Assembly (NCBI RefSeq): GCF_007860135.1
Contig: NZ_SJPV01000010.1
Location: 103,215-167,214, forward strand
DNA length: 64,000 nucleotides
DNA from: Novipirellula artificiosorum
GTDB taxonomy: Bacteria; Planctomycetota; Planctomycetia; Pirellulales; Pirellulaceae
Reading direction: 5' to 3'
Part shown: positions 1 to 9,500 of the stretch, one piece after another
Layout of the letters: each line of letters begins with the position of its first letter
How positions within the stretch are numbered: position 1 is the first letter of the stretch
Position numbers and translations under genes: made by a program
The notes under the pieces: generated by a model
What the model was told of the DNA's origin: nothing
Database searches by the model: none
What the model saw: the letters and a program-made list of their open reading frames with translations, nothing else

Positions 1-366
1 CGCAGGAAGCGTGCCAGCGTTGACGGGACCACCGCCTGCACCGGAGCCGCCCCATTCAGCGTCACCCCATTGTCCACGTGTTCGCAGTCACCGCGCACTG
101 CACCGGAGCACTTCGATTAAGTTCAACGAGTTGCGATCAGCGGGGACCGGGAGTTGAGGATCCATTCGTAAAAACTGACCACCGGTCCTTATGGTCACCC
201 GCATCCCAGCATAATGACTTGATTGTGCCAGAGCCAGCTTGCAGCTCAAGGCGACGTTCAAGTCGATAAAAACAGATGCGGACGAAAATTCCCTTTGACT
301 CGAACTACCCTAATTGGGGTGTCGGATGGGCCGACGCCTCCGTTGCATCCGATGGTTATGCCGTGA
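1..366. other. Left-edge stretch without a clear gene
   Basis: No open frame here shows a signal peptide, a known motif or a good ribosome-binding site. The first 75 bases read on the minus strand give a Gly/Trp-rich string (WGDAEWGGSGAGGG) that could be the start of a secreted protein running off the edge, but a stop lies just upstream and there is no start codon in that frame. It is left unannotated. Confidence 0.4.
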
Positions 367-813
367 TTAGTCGAGCATGTCCCGTTCGATCTGAATGCGA
401 ATTCGCTCCGATCTCAAAAGCAGCAATCGAGAATCTGCGGCGAGGTCGTTCTTGGCACTACGTCCGGGACTAATCGGTGCGAGTGTCTTAACTTCAGCAA
501 CCTCAATCTGCTGGTCATACATCTTGAGCAATTCTGAAAGGAGGCTCTGCTTCTGATCATTGGACTGAGCGTAGTCAAGCCGAGCATTAACGACATCCAT
601 CTGCGCCGCAACCATATCCGACCTGCTACCAACGTTCGCCTTTACGTAGCGCTCGATGGTCGACACTCGCTCTTCAAGCAGCTCGATACGCTTCTGCTGC
701 AACGCGATTAAATCGTCCTTCGCCTGAGGATTGTCGCCCTTCTCAGCCTGAGCGTAGTAGCCGAACCCCACCAGTCCCAACATGACGAATGCAGCAAACA
801 ATGGTCGAGTCAT
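367..813 (-). CDS. Small secreted coiled-coil protein, function unknown
   Basis: About 148 residues. The ATG at 813 is chosen although a GTG lies one codon earlier. Residues 1-25 look like a Sec signal peptide (TRPLFAAFVMLGLVGFGYYAQA). The rest is charged and helical with heptad-like spacing (LIALQQKRIELLEERVSTIE), so a periplasmic coiled coil is likely. The repeated helices with a DVVNARLDYAQS stretch recall one helical hairpin of TolC-type outer-membrane efflux proteins, which planctomycetes often carry as short solitary versions, but no barrel segment is present. It is last in a run of minus-strand genes. I do not recognise a specific family. Confidence 0.65.
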   Translation of the reverse strand: MTRPLFAAFVMLGLVGFGYYAQAEKGDNPQAKDDLIALQQKRIELLEERVSTIERYVKANVGSRSDMVAAQMDVVNARLDYAQSNDQKQSLLSELLKMYDQQIEVAEVKTLAPISPGRSAKNDLAADSRLLLLRSERIRIQIERDMLD

Positions 814-922
814 CACAAGAATTTCCTGAAGGTATAGTCGTTACCCGTCACCGGGACGCCGCCAAAAAACGATGCTTTCGGATCCGCGTGATCGGCGCCT
901 CGGGTTCACCGCTTTGTTCTGC

Positions 923-1498
923 CTATTTGGTATCGCCGCGTGACGCGACTCTCTCCTGAGGTGGCGGCGCAATGATGACTGCCACGTATGGGAGCCCTTC
1001 TTCGATCTTTATCCGCTTTCCTTCTTTGCCAACAAGCAACCGCACGGGGCCAACTGCTCGACTACCTGGTTCATCCGGCAGCCTGATGTTCGCCTCGCCA
1101 CCGACTGGCGTAAAGCCACCAACGCTGACCAGCAAGCGACCGTTTTCCCGTTCAGGAATGTCTCCGCCGACAGGGCAATAGGGGAGTTTGCCGTTAAGAG
1201 GAACGCAATTGTCTACGATATCGTCCGCAAGCAGCCCATCACAAACAGGCACCCAGTCTGTGACAGCAAAGTATTCGGACTCGCCCAGTTGTTTGAGCTG
1301 CTCTGCAACCCAAGACTCAACGACGGGGCCGTCCTGCTTCGGAGTGTGAGGGGTGATGGGCACGATGACTTTGACGAACACTTGGTTGAACCGTTCACGC
1401 GCGCTCGACTCCGGCGTGGGGGCCTGAGCGGGTAACTCGGTAGCAATAGCCGCGACCATGTTGAAGACCAGTAAACAAACGAAGCTGGGACGCATCAT
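923..1498 (-). CDS. Secreted hypothetical protein
   Basis: 191 residues starting with two consecutive ATGs (1498 and 1495). Residues 1-25 form a signal peptide ending near ELPAQA, so the product is probably periplasmic or outside the cell. The mature part has two Cys-containing segments (VPVCDGLL and NCVPLNGKLPYCPVG) and a Pro/Gly-rich C-terminal half ending in a basic tail. The shape VxVIVPITPHTP followed by a beta-rich region is compatible with a pilus or secretin-associated accessory protein, but nothing diagnostic is visible. It follows the small membrane protein gene by about 130 bases on the same strand. Confidence 0.6.
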   Translation of the reverse strand: MMRPSFVCLLVFNMVAAIATELPAQAPTPESSARERFNQVFVKVIVPITPHTPKQDGPVVESWVAEQLKQLGESEYFAVTDWVPVCDGLLADDIVDNCVPLNGKLPYCPVGGDIPERENGRLLVSVGGFTPVGGEANIRLPDEPGSRAVGPVRLLVGKEGKRIKIEEGLPYVAVIIAPPPQERVASRGDTK

Positions 1499-1629
1499 TT
1501 TGGACCTCGCTATGTGTCAGTTGTAGGCATAACACCGACCGTCACCAGTGTACGCGAAGAAGGGAACGAGAGCGAGTAAAAACAACGCCGTGATGATTAA
1601 CACAGCAACCAGATGCCTAGGCAGGACAG

Positions 1630-1827
1630 CTAGTCACTAAGGCGTGCGAAGGCTAATAATGAAGCAAATCCGACCAGTGTGGCGATGATCCAAAACGGAA
1701 CAGTAAGGAAAACGTACAGATTTCCATCTGTTCCGTATCTCACACCAAGCACCGGTTCGCTCATGGATGAGACAGCACCAACACGATTCTGCGGAGGAGA
1801 TTGTTTTTCTGTCATGGTGGTGGCCAT
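1630..1827 (-). CDS. Small single-span membrane protein
   Basis: 65 residues. A soluble N-terminal half of about 35 residues is followed by one strongly hydrophobic segment (YVFLTVPFWIIATLVGFASLLAFA) and a short tail. The ATG at 1827 lies inside the end of the WD40 lipoprotein gene (16-base overlap), which suggests translational coupling and a shared transcript. There is no recognisable family. The codon pattern and the overlap make it more credible than a chance frame. Confidence 0.55.
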   Translation of the reverse strand: MATTMTEKQSPPQNRVGAVSSMSEPVLGVRYGTDGNLYVFLTVPFWIIATLVGFASLLAFARLSD

Positions 1828-4800
1828 ACTTGGGGGCCGTCGCTGGCATAGAAATGAATGGATTGGCCGTCGGCGGATAGGGCGAATTGGTCTTTTGAGT
1901 TTGTGAGGCTGGTGAGGATCGCAACATCGACATGCCCGTTATCGGTATCCCATAGCGTCCAAAGATTCCAATTTGCTGGCGACAGATAGCGACGACCGTC
2001 ATCGGAAAAGAAGCCGTTGTCGCCTGCGGGTCCGGCATGGCTCCAAAGGCGACGAACACTTGTCGATTCCGCATCATCGATCTCCCACATCGTTAGCCAG
2101 GTCCGCGATTGCGCGTAGGGTTGCCCCGCCAGGATTCGTTTTCCATCGGGAGTGAAGATGAACCAGCGAACCGGCAAGTCATTGACGATGGTCTGGATTG
2201 GCTCGAGGGTCAAAGGATCACAGAGTGAAATTTCCGTGTCGGGATATTTGCCCATTGCGATCAAACGCCCATCGGGACTGTATTGTGCACTGCGTCCCGC
2301 ACCCGCCGGAGTTGAGCGGAGTTGGCCGAGCGACTTACCGGTCGCGATTTCACGCAAATCAATGCTGTTGTTATCGACTCGAAGTAGCAGCGTTCGTCCC
2401 AGCGGATCCATGTCGATGGCCGTGCCCCAGCGGGCATCAATGTCTTGAATCTTCCCTAACCGTTCTCCTGACTCGACGTCGTAGATATCGACATGTATTT
2501 TACCCGTGCTGTGACCTTCGACATCACGCACAATGAAAACGCAGTCTCCATCCGGTGAAATCACGGCGGTTTGGCCGGATGCACGAATCGGCCAACTTTG
2601 GACTTCCTCGTAATTGGAATCAAATACTTTGACGAAAGGTTTTGCAAACTTGGTAAACAGCAGTCGCTCACCGTTGCTACTTTGGCTTGATGGGCCGCTA
2701 TATGCCGAGGGCACGCCGTTCGGTCGCCGAGGTACTTCGCGTCTTCGTAACGCTTGGTGGGCATTGCGATTTTGCTGTAGCCACGGATCCACCGACGCGT
2801 TGTGAAAATGGACTCTGCTTGTATCCCCCACCTTGACGACATCCCATTGGGCGGTGCCCTGGGCAGGACTGGGTGGCGGTGTTGAGGAAGCCGCTTTGCC
2901 CGGCGTTTCATTGGTTGTCTCTGTCTTTTGTGCCGACGTAAACTCACTGGCAAGTTGAGCCGGTTGGATATCAGGATCGACCACGCCGGCGATGTTCCAA
3001 ATTGCGATGCCATCGACGCCGGCGCTAGCCATCAGTTTTCCATCCGAGCTGATATCAACGCAATCGATCTGGCTATGGTGTCCCTTATAGACCCACAAGC
3101 ACTCACCCGTTTCCATGTTCCACAAACGCACCGTGCCATCGTTGGAACTCGTTGCCAAGCGATGTCGTGGCGAGTCAATCGCTAGCGATGTAACCACCGC
3201 AGTGTGTCCTATTAGCGGTTGAACTTGATGGGTTTCACGATCGTACAGCCAAGCCCACCCGAAACTGGATTTGCTAGTACGCGTTTGCGGGTTGCGATGG
3301 TCGATAACGCCGCACGCCGCGATCTGAGAACCGTCGGCCGTGTAGGCCATGTCGAGCACCCGTCCTGGGACCTCACCAATTCTTCCCAACAGCCCTGCAC
3401 TCGCGATATCGAATTCCTCAATGGATTGATCCGAGGCGGCAGCAAATTGCTTGTCCGAAGGATGGATGGCAATAGCAGCCGCATAGCGATGCAGAATCCT
3501 CGGCGAATCCGGTGCCTCCGGTTGAATGATCAAGACACGTGCATCGTCGATTGTATTGTCACTGGTGGGCTGTGATCGGACAATGGAGCGGGCGTCTTTG
3601 GTAATCTCGGTGCTACGCGCTGCGTACGGACTACACTCGAGATAGAGATCCCAGAAGGGCTTACCTGATTTGACATCGAAAAGGCTCAGGCTTGGATGTC
3701 GGCTACTAAAAAGCGTCTTGCCATTCTGTACAAATTGGTCGGCCGGCCCGATACGCGAGGAAGAGGACAACCCAGACCGAAGATCCGTCAGAGACGAACC
3801 GGAATAGATCGACGGTTCGTTTGCCTTGAATTGAACGTGCGTCTGAGCGACCCGATAGCGGCCGAGTGGCGTGATTGCTTCGCCGGTGTTCACGTTGCGT
3901 AGCGAAAATGGTTCTTGTAACGCAACGACCTGATCCGAGCCAGGTAGGAAAACAACGTCGCCGATTCGATAACTGAAAAACGCCTGTGGCAGCGTCGTGA
4001 TCGACGTTGATGTCGTCGCGTCCCAGCCCAATAAATAGAAGTCAACGTCCTCATCGAGCCCCGTTGGTTTCTCCAGCGCCCCGAAGATTCGATCCCCTTC
4101 GGCGTCGTACATCGCTTTTGCAAATGGAAACTCGTCATCGGTCTGTTCAAAAGTGATTCTCGAAGACGCGATGTCCCACTGCGTGATCCGGCCAATCGGA
4201 TTCTTTGATGGCGGTGAGTCGGATGCCTCATCAGGAGCTGCCTTTGATCGCGGAACCTCACTGGCAATCAAGATCTGATTCGAGTCCGGTCGAAAGCAGA
4301 AGTCACGCAATAGGTCAGGATGATGAAACTCGTTTTGCAACCTGCCCGTTCCCGCATCATGGATGGTGATCTTCGTTGGTTGATCGATTTTTCCGACTGC
4401 GATCCGTTTGCGGCTTTTGCTCGCAATGACCTTCGCGGCGCGTGCAAACTCTACGAGTACTTCGGAATGCTGAAGATCCCATAGTTCTCTGGTTCCATTG
4501 TACAGAGGGTCGCTTGATCCGGTGTACTGCACAAGCAGCCGTGTGGCATCGAGCAAAAACTCAATCGACTGCACCTTAGCTTTTTCAGGAACGAAGATGG
4601 AAAGTGATTCCGTGCCATTGGTGCAATCGAAGACACGGATGACGCTTGGTGAATGGTAACTGGTTGCCTGAGAAAGATCGGTGACCGCAATTCGTGATCC
4701 GTCGTGGCTGATCGCTGCCGCGAAGGGCGGTCGTTCGTTGGTTTGATTCGGCCATGGAGAGGGAAAAGATTGCAGCGGTCGAAACGATTGAGTATCCGAT

Positions 4801-5132
4801 ACCGACGTCACGGAATCCGACACCGTAAGGACTGTTTTTCCATCCCCACTGTAGAACGCCAAGACTTGCCGCGGCCAAGTGTGAATTCGTTTTCCCGACG
4901 GCAATGCGTAGGCATGCGTGACCGGCGGAGCCGAAACGATCACTTGTCGTCCATCTGGGCGAACGGCCATTGCAACGGGGGCCGCCGTGCCAAGATCGAC
5001 CCACATCGGACTGTCGATCGATGACGATTTCGGTTCGGCAGCGACAGGAGGCAGATCCTGGGGACGCTGGCAACCCGTCAAGGCTGCAAGGGTTAGGAAG
5101 CCGATGAGTGAACGTAGGGATTCTTGAAACAC
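1812..5132 (-). CDS. WD40/beta-propeller lipoprotein
   Basis: 1106 residues from a GTG start with an upstream GGAG. The N-terminus is a type II signal peptide with lipobox LTGC (Cys21), so it should be a membrane-anchored lipoprotein. The body is built of repeated propeller blades: two clean WD40 repeats lie near the middle (GHTAVVTSLAI...DGTVRLWN and GHHSQIDCVDIS...GIAIWN), with more degenerate blades on both sides, suggesting two or more propellers. It lies 27 bases downstream of a sulfatase and overlaps the following small membrane-protein gene. A scaffolding or ligand-binding role at the cell surface, linked to the sulfatase operon, is inferred from position only. No catalytic motif is visible. 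Confidence 0.85.
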   Translation of the reverse strand: MFQESLRSLIGFLTLAALTGCQRPQDLPPVAAEPKSSSIDSPMWVDLGTAAPVAMAVRPDGRQVIVSAPPVTHAYALPSGKRIHTWPRQVLAFYSGDGKTVLTVSDSVTSVSDTQSFRPLQSFPSPWPNQTNERPPFAAAISHDGSRIAVTDLSQATSYHSPSVIRVFDCTNGTESLSIFVPEKAKVQSIEFLLDATRLLVQYTGSSDPLYNGTRELWDLQHSEVLVEFARAAKVIASKSRKRIAVGKIDQPTKITIHDAGTGRLQNEFHHPDLLRDFCFRPDSNQILIASEVPRSKAAPDEASDSPPSKNPIGRITQWDIASSRITFEQTDDEFPFAKAMYDAEGDRIFGALEKPTGLDEDVDFYLLGWDATTSTSITTLPQAFFSYRIGDVVFLPGSDQVVALQEPFSLRNVNTGEAITPLGRYRVAQTHVQFKANEPSIYSGSSLTDLRSGLSSSSRIGPADQFVQNGKTLFSSRHPSLSLFDVKSGKPFWDLYLECSPYAARSTEITKDARSIVRSQPTSDNTIDDARVLIIQPEAPDSPRILHRYAAAIAIHPSDKQFAAASDQSIEEFDIASAGLLGRIGEVPGRVLDMAYTADGSQIAACGVIDHRNPQTRTSKSSFGWAWLYDRETHQVQPLIGHTAVVTSLAIDSPRHRLATSSNDGTVRLWNMETGECLWVYKGHHSQIDCVDISSDGKLMASAGVDGIAIWNIAGVVDPDIQPAQLASEFTSAQKTETTNETPGKAASSTPPPSPAQGTAQWDVVKVGDTSRVHFHNASVDPWLQQNRNAHQALRRREVPRRPNGVPSAYSGPSSQSSNGERLLFTKFAKPFVKVFDSNYEEVQSWPIRASGQTAVISPDGDCVFIVRDVEGHSTGKIHVDIYDVESGERLGKIQDIDARWGTAIDMDPLGRTLLLRVDNNSIDLREIATGKSLGQLRSTPAGAGRSAQYSPDGRLIAMGKYPDTEISLCDPLTLEPIQTIVNDLPVRWFIFTPDGKRILAGQPYAQSRTWLTMWEIDDAESTSVRRLWSHAGPAGDNGFFSDDGRRYLSPANWNLWTLWDTDNGHVDVAILTSLTNSKDQFALSADGQSIHFYASDGPQVWPPP

Positions 5133-5159
5133 TTGCCCAACTCCGAGGAAGCATCCGGG

Positions 5160-6554
5160 TCAACGAGGTGTCTGCATTTGCATTTCCAATTTCGGCTTCC
5201 ATGTACCTTGGTTATCACGCGTGAGACCCTGATCGTTCGTCGAGACGAACCACTGAAATAGTTTTTCACGCAATTCTGCTTTCGTTCTGTTATGCCCAGC
5301 GGATGCCGCGAGGTTGTGGAGTTCCCATGGATCCTGCTGAAGATCATACAACTGCTCGACCTCTTTCTCAGGCCTAAAGAAATAGGCCTGAGCCGCATTC
5401 AACTTTCGGGACCGATTCATTTGTCTCAGCAGTGGCAGGATCGGTCTGACATTGTCCGTATCGAGATATTTTTGACCGGCATCATACGGGACTTCGGGCA
5501 TGAAGTTGTGAATGTACTTGTACCGCTCACCGACGATCACACGGCTACAATCGACGATCTCGTCCCAGCGGTCGCGGGCACAGAAGACGTATTGTTTGCT
5601 TTCGTATCCAGGATTGGCAAGGAATGCCTGGCCCTGCATTTGGGCAGGCTTCTCGATACCTGCGAGCGCCAAAATCGTGGCGGTCAGGTCAATGCCGGAG
5701 ACAAGGTCATTCACGGTCTTGCCTTGCTCAATCCCTTTACCCCAAATGATCATCGGACACTTGATGCCGTCCTCAAAGAGATAACCTTTGCCGCGAATCT
5801 GACAACGACCATTGTCACCGATCCAGATGAGAATCGTACGATCGAGTTGCCCTTTTTCTTTCAGGTCCGCAATGATCTGACTCGTTTCCAGATCTGCCTG
5901 TTCGATCTGATCAAGGTACGTCGCCCAATCCAGTCGAACCTCCGGTGTATCGGGAAGATACGGCGGTATTTCGACCTCGCGTGTGCTGACGGGAAGTTTC
6001 TTGCTCGCGCGCAAATCTTGCCAGCGTGAGTCGTTCGCTTGGCGGTGCGTCACTTGAAGCTGGATTTGCTGAAAGAACGGTTGTCCCGGTTTTGGGTTCG
6101 ATTTGTCAAACAAGGGTTCATCGAGACGCACATTGATATCGGTTTTGCCGCTTTTGCGCTGGATGACTTTCGAGCCGACAAGGTTGACGTAACCGGCTTG
6201 CCTCAGATAGTGCGTCATGTAGTGCAGTCCCGATGCACCTTTGACGTTACTGCGATGGTTGTGCCCATTGCAGGAAGTCTGGTACATGCCGAGCATCAGA
6301 GCCGTACGGCTGGGCGAACAAATCGGTGAATTCGTGTAGAAACGTGTGTAACGCATCCCGTCATCAGCCAACTTGTCGAGCGTCGGCGTTTTTACACCCT
6401 TGGTGCCGTAGCATGCCAAGTCATTGCCGATGTCTTCCGCCATAATCAAGACGATATTGGGGCGGTCAAAATCTTCGCCAGCGTGCGCCGATGTAGCGAG
6501 GGTCAAAACGCTGGCGATCGTCAGCACGGTGAACACCGCTGGTAGTTGATTCAT
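5160..6554 (-). CDS. Secreted type I sulfatase
   Basis: About 464 residues. The start is set at the ATG at 6554 because it forms an ATGA overlap with the stop of the upstream fusion gene and is followed at once by a signal peptide (MNQLPAVFTVLTIASVLTLA...HAG). The alkaline-phosphatase-fold N-terminus has the metal-site motif NIVLIMAEDIG and the formylglycine motif CSPSR (Cys79), so it is a Cys-type sulfatase needing post-translational oxidation of that Cys. GDNGR supplies the second metal motif. The family hydrolyses sulfate esters on polysaccharides, glycosaminoglycans or small organosulfates; the substrate cannot be read here. Coupling to the GH2-sulfatase points to a carbohydrate. No maturase gene is recognised in the window. 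Confidence 0.93.
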   Translation of the reverse strand: MNQLPAVFTVLTIASVLTLATSAHAGEDFDRPNIVLIMAEDIGNDLACYGTKGVKTPTLDKLADDGMRYTRFYTNSPICSPSRTALMLGMYQTSCNGHNHRSNVKGASGLHYMTHYLRQAGYVNLVGSKVIQRKSGKTDINVRLDEPLFDKSNPKPGQPFFQQIQLQVTHRQANDSRWQDLRASKKLPVSTREVEIPPYLPDTPEVRLDWATYLDQIEQADLETSQIIADLKEKGQLDRTILIWIGDNGRCQIRGKGYLFEDGIKCPMIIWGKGIEQGKTVNDLVSGIDLTATILALAGIEKPAQMQGQAFLANPGYESKQYVFCARDRWDEIVDCSRVIVGERYKYIHNFMPEVPYDAGQKYLDTDNVRPILPLLRQMNRSRKLNAAQAYFFRPEKEVEQLYDLQQDPWELHNLAASAGHNRTKAELREKLFQWFVSTNDQGLTRDNQGTWKPKLEMQMQTPR

Positions 6555-9500
6555 TGTCTTGCCCCATCGGTAGAAATCTTGGCGCGAAACAGACACTCAT
6601 CAGGGATAACCTGTTTTGCGGTGTCGGGACCGGACCATTGCAATGTCAGTGCCGGGGTATCGTCTGCGGTTCGATAGTAGAGCGTGAAAGGATGCAGCCC
6701 CGCCTTGAGCAGGATTTTTCCGCTGGCCTCCGATCCGTCATGATTGAAGTCGTCATCGATTACTTGAGACTCATGAATACGCAGGTGAGTGCCGGCATCC
6801 GAGGTTACGTAGAAAGTCCATGCCCCGTCGGCAGGAACTTTCAAAAAGCCTCGGTAGCAAAGCCCGGCGTCCTTCGAGCGTGACAAGTCATTCGTCACGT
6901 CAATTGCAACCACGTTTTTTGTACCGAGCGGCTTCAATTCATCGAATTCCGGCACCCAGGGCCACAAACCTTCGTAGGCGGCAACGTCGACACCGGATGT
7001 CACATCAAGAGTGACCGGGGGGACAAGTTCCGCGTCATAGGGGCGAGACTCTGTTTTGTCCGAACTTGGATCGAATGGATCGTCCTTTTCAATCTGACGA
7101 ACCCGAAGCACACGGTCTTTCATCCGCTGTTGTAGCTCGGCGAAGTATTCTGGCCGATCGTTGTTCGGATCGAGAAAGAGATTGGTTGCTTCTTTGAGGT
7201 CCTTGCCGACATCGTAGATCTGGAAGTCGTCGGCATGCGAACGGATGCCATTACGAATGCCCTTGTAGCCATCCAGAAAAATGACTTGTTGGTTACCACG
7301 AGGATCCTTGGCGTGATGAATGAATTCAGGATAGCTCGGGGTGTTTCCGTTCTGCTTGAACTCGACGTACACGATCCCGTCACGTTGGTTTCCGTTTCCG
7401 GTTAGAGTGGGCACCAGTGAGACACCATCACTTCGAGCCGGCGTCGGCCTCTGAGCCAAATCGCAGAAGGTTGCCATCCAATCCTGAAACTGTGAAGGAG
7501 TGTCGTTGGTCTGCCCCGCAGTAATCTTCTTCGGCCACCAGGCGAGCGTCGGCTGACGCAATCCACCCTCATAACAATCGCGTTTGATTCCCTCGAACGG
7601 GCCAAACGAGTCGAAGGCACTCGCGTCATAGTGGCCACCCGAAAGGTAATGTACGTCGTGTGGGCCGTTGTCGGCACTGAAAACCACCAACGTGTTGTCG
7701 TCAATCTGCAGGTCGCGAAGCGTCTGAAGTAGGTCGCCGACACAGTCGTCCATGCGTCGAACAAGTGTGGCAAAACGCTCTTCCTCATCTGTCCATCCCT
7801 TGCCCACATAATCCGGATGACGCCATGAATCGACATCTCCACTGGCCGTATTGATCATGTGCCCCGGCGTACCCATCCACTGCACACCACCCTTTGTTCC
7901 AGCGCCTTCGGGATAAGCGGAGGTCGGAAGCTGTAGTGCGGCGTGCGGCGTGTCGAACGCAAGGTAAAGGAAGAAAGCCTGTTCGGCGCTAGCGGCGTGA
8001 TGATCAATGATCCATTTCTTGGCTCGCGCAGTGAATAGATCAGGCGTGAAGCACTTGTCCAGATCGGCCGAGATCTCACGGTCGTTTTCGTACAGTTCTT
8101 TGGGACTTCGATGTGGTTTCGAGTTGCCCAACCGCCATTCATTGGCTGGGTAGTGCTGGTGCCCATCGGCGTGCCGCACGTAACCATGAAAGAAATCAAA
8201 CCCGCGTTTGGTCGGATAAGCCGTCCAGGTTGCGGGGGACGTGCCTGCGCCTTGCAGGCCGTACTTCCCGATCAGAGCCGTTGCATATCCGGCCCGCTGA
8301 AGTGTGTTCCCAAGCGTGAAGTTATGTTCCAGGGCGTTGTCGAAGTCTGTATTTCGAATGGTACAGTGGCCTTGATGCACGCCCGTGAGTAACGTTCCTC
8401 GCGCTGGCGCACAGACGGGCGCCCCCGTGTAGTGCTGGTTCAGAATCAGTCCCTCGGCCGCCATCCGATCAAAGTTCGGCGTGGCAAACTTTTTGCTTCC
8501 TGCAACCGAGTTCTGCCAAAGCACGCCAAGGTCGCCATAGCCGAGATCGTCTGCCAGAATGAAAATGATATTTGGTCGATCGAGCCTTTGTGTAGGATCG
8601 TTTGGGTCCAATCCCTTGGCTACTTCCACTGCGTCGGGCGTACCGTCTCGGTCCGAATCGGCTTGATTGGGATCGACATCCCGCTCGACGGGTTTGACGA
8701 GAACTTCGTCAATGCTCATTCCGCCTTGACCGAGCGTCGACAGGCGGATTTCGTTGGCACCCTGCTGAAGTCGCTGACGAGTCGTCCACGTTTTCCAATG
8801 GCTCCTCCAGCTGCCGGTGTTCTTGAGCAGCATCTTGGTGACGACGACTTCTCCATTGAGTTCAAGCCGCATGGGACGACCGCCCTGGGGGTCTTCGCCT
8901 GTGTAGCGAAAGACGAGATCGTAATCGGTGGCATCGCCATCGTTTTCGATAAACCAAGTGATGGCACCTTCACCCGGCAGTTCGACATAGCCGTCGCCGT
9001 GAAACGCTGAGCCTTGTTTGCTCTTGCGTGTGACGCCAGAAAGTTGCGTCTTTTCAGCCTGTTCGCCTTCTTCGCCCCACTTCTCGCTTGACTCCGCAAT
9101 CGCTTGTTTGCCGCCCCAATCGAAACCTTCGTTCTCGGCAAAACGTTCTTCGAGATCGAGGATGCGCTGGTTGTCGACGAAGACGGCCGCTTTGACAGTC
9201 GTCCCCAACGGGACGGGAAACGCATGCTCGTACCGAACCGATTGGTGTGTCGGCTTGGTGCCGTCGGTTGTGTAGAAAACTTGAACCTTCGCGGAAGCGG
9301 AACTTCCCCGCAAAGCCAGTTGCTGCACATCAATGCTGACACGATCCGAGGTGATCTGCCGTTTCTCGCCACAGATGGCAGCAGCCGTGAGCGTGATGGG
9401 CCCTGCTTCATGCGTCGCCTCGACGTAGGCCTTGGCCAGTCCGAAGAAGGTGACGCGACTGTTCACGTTGTAATGGGGCTCGACATCGATAGGGCTGCCG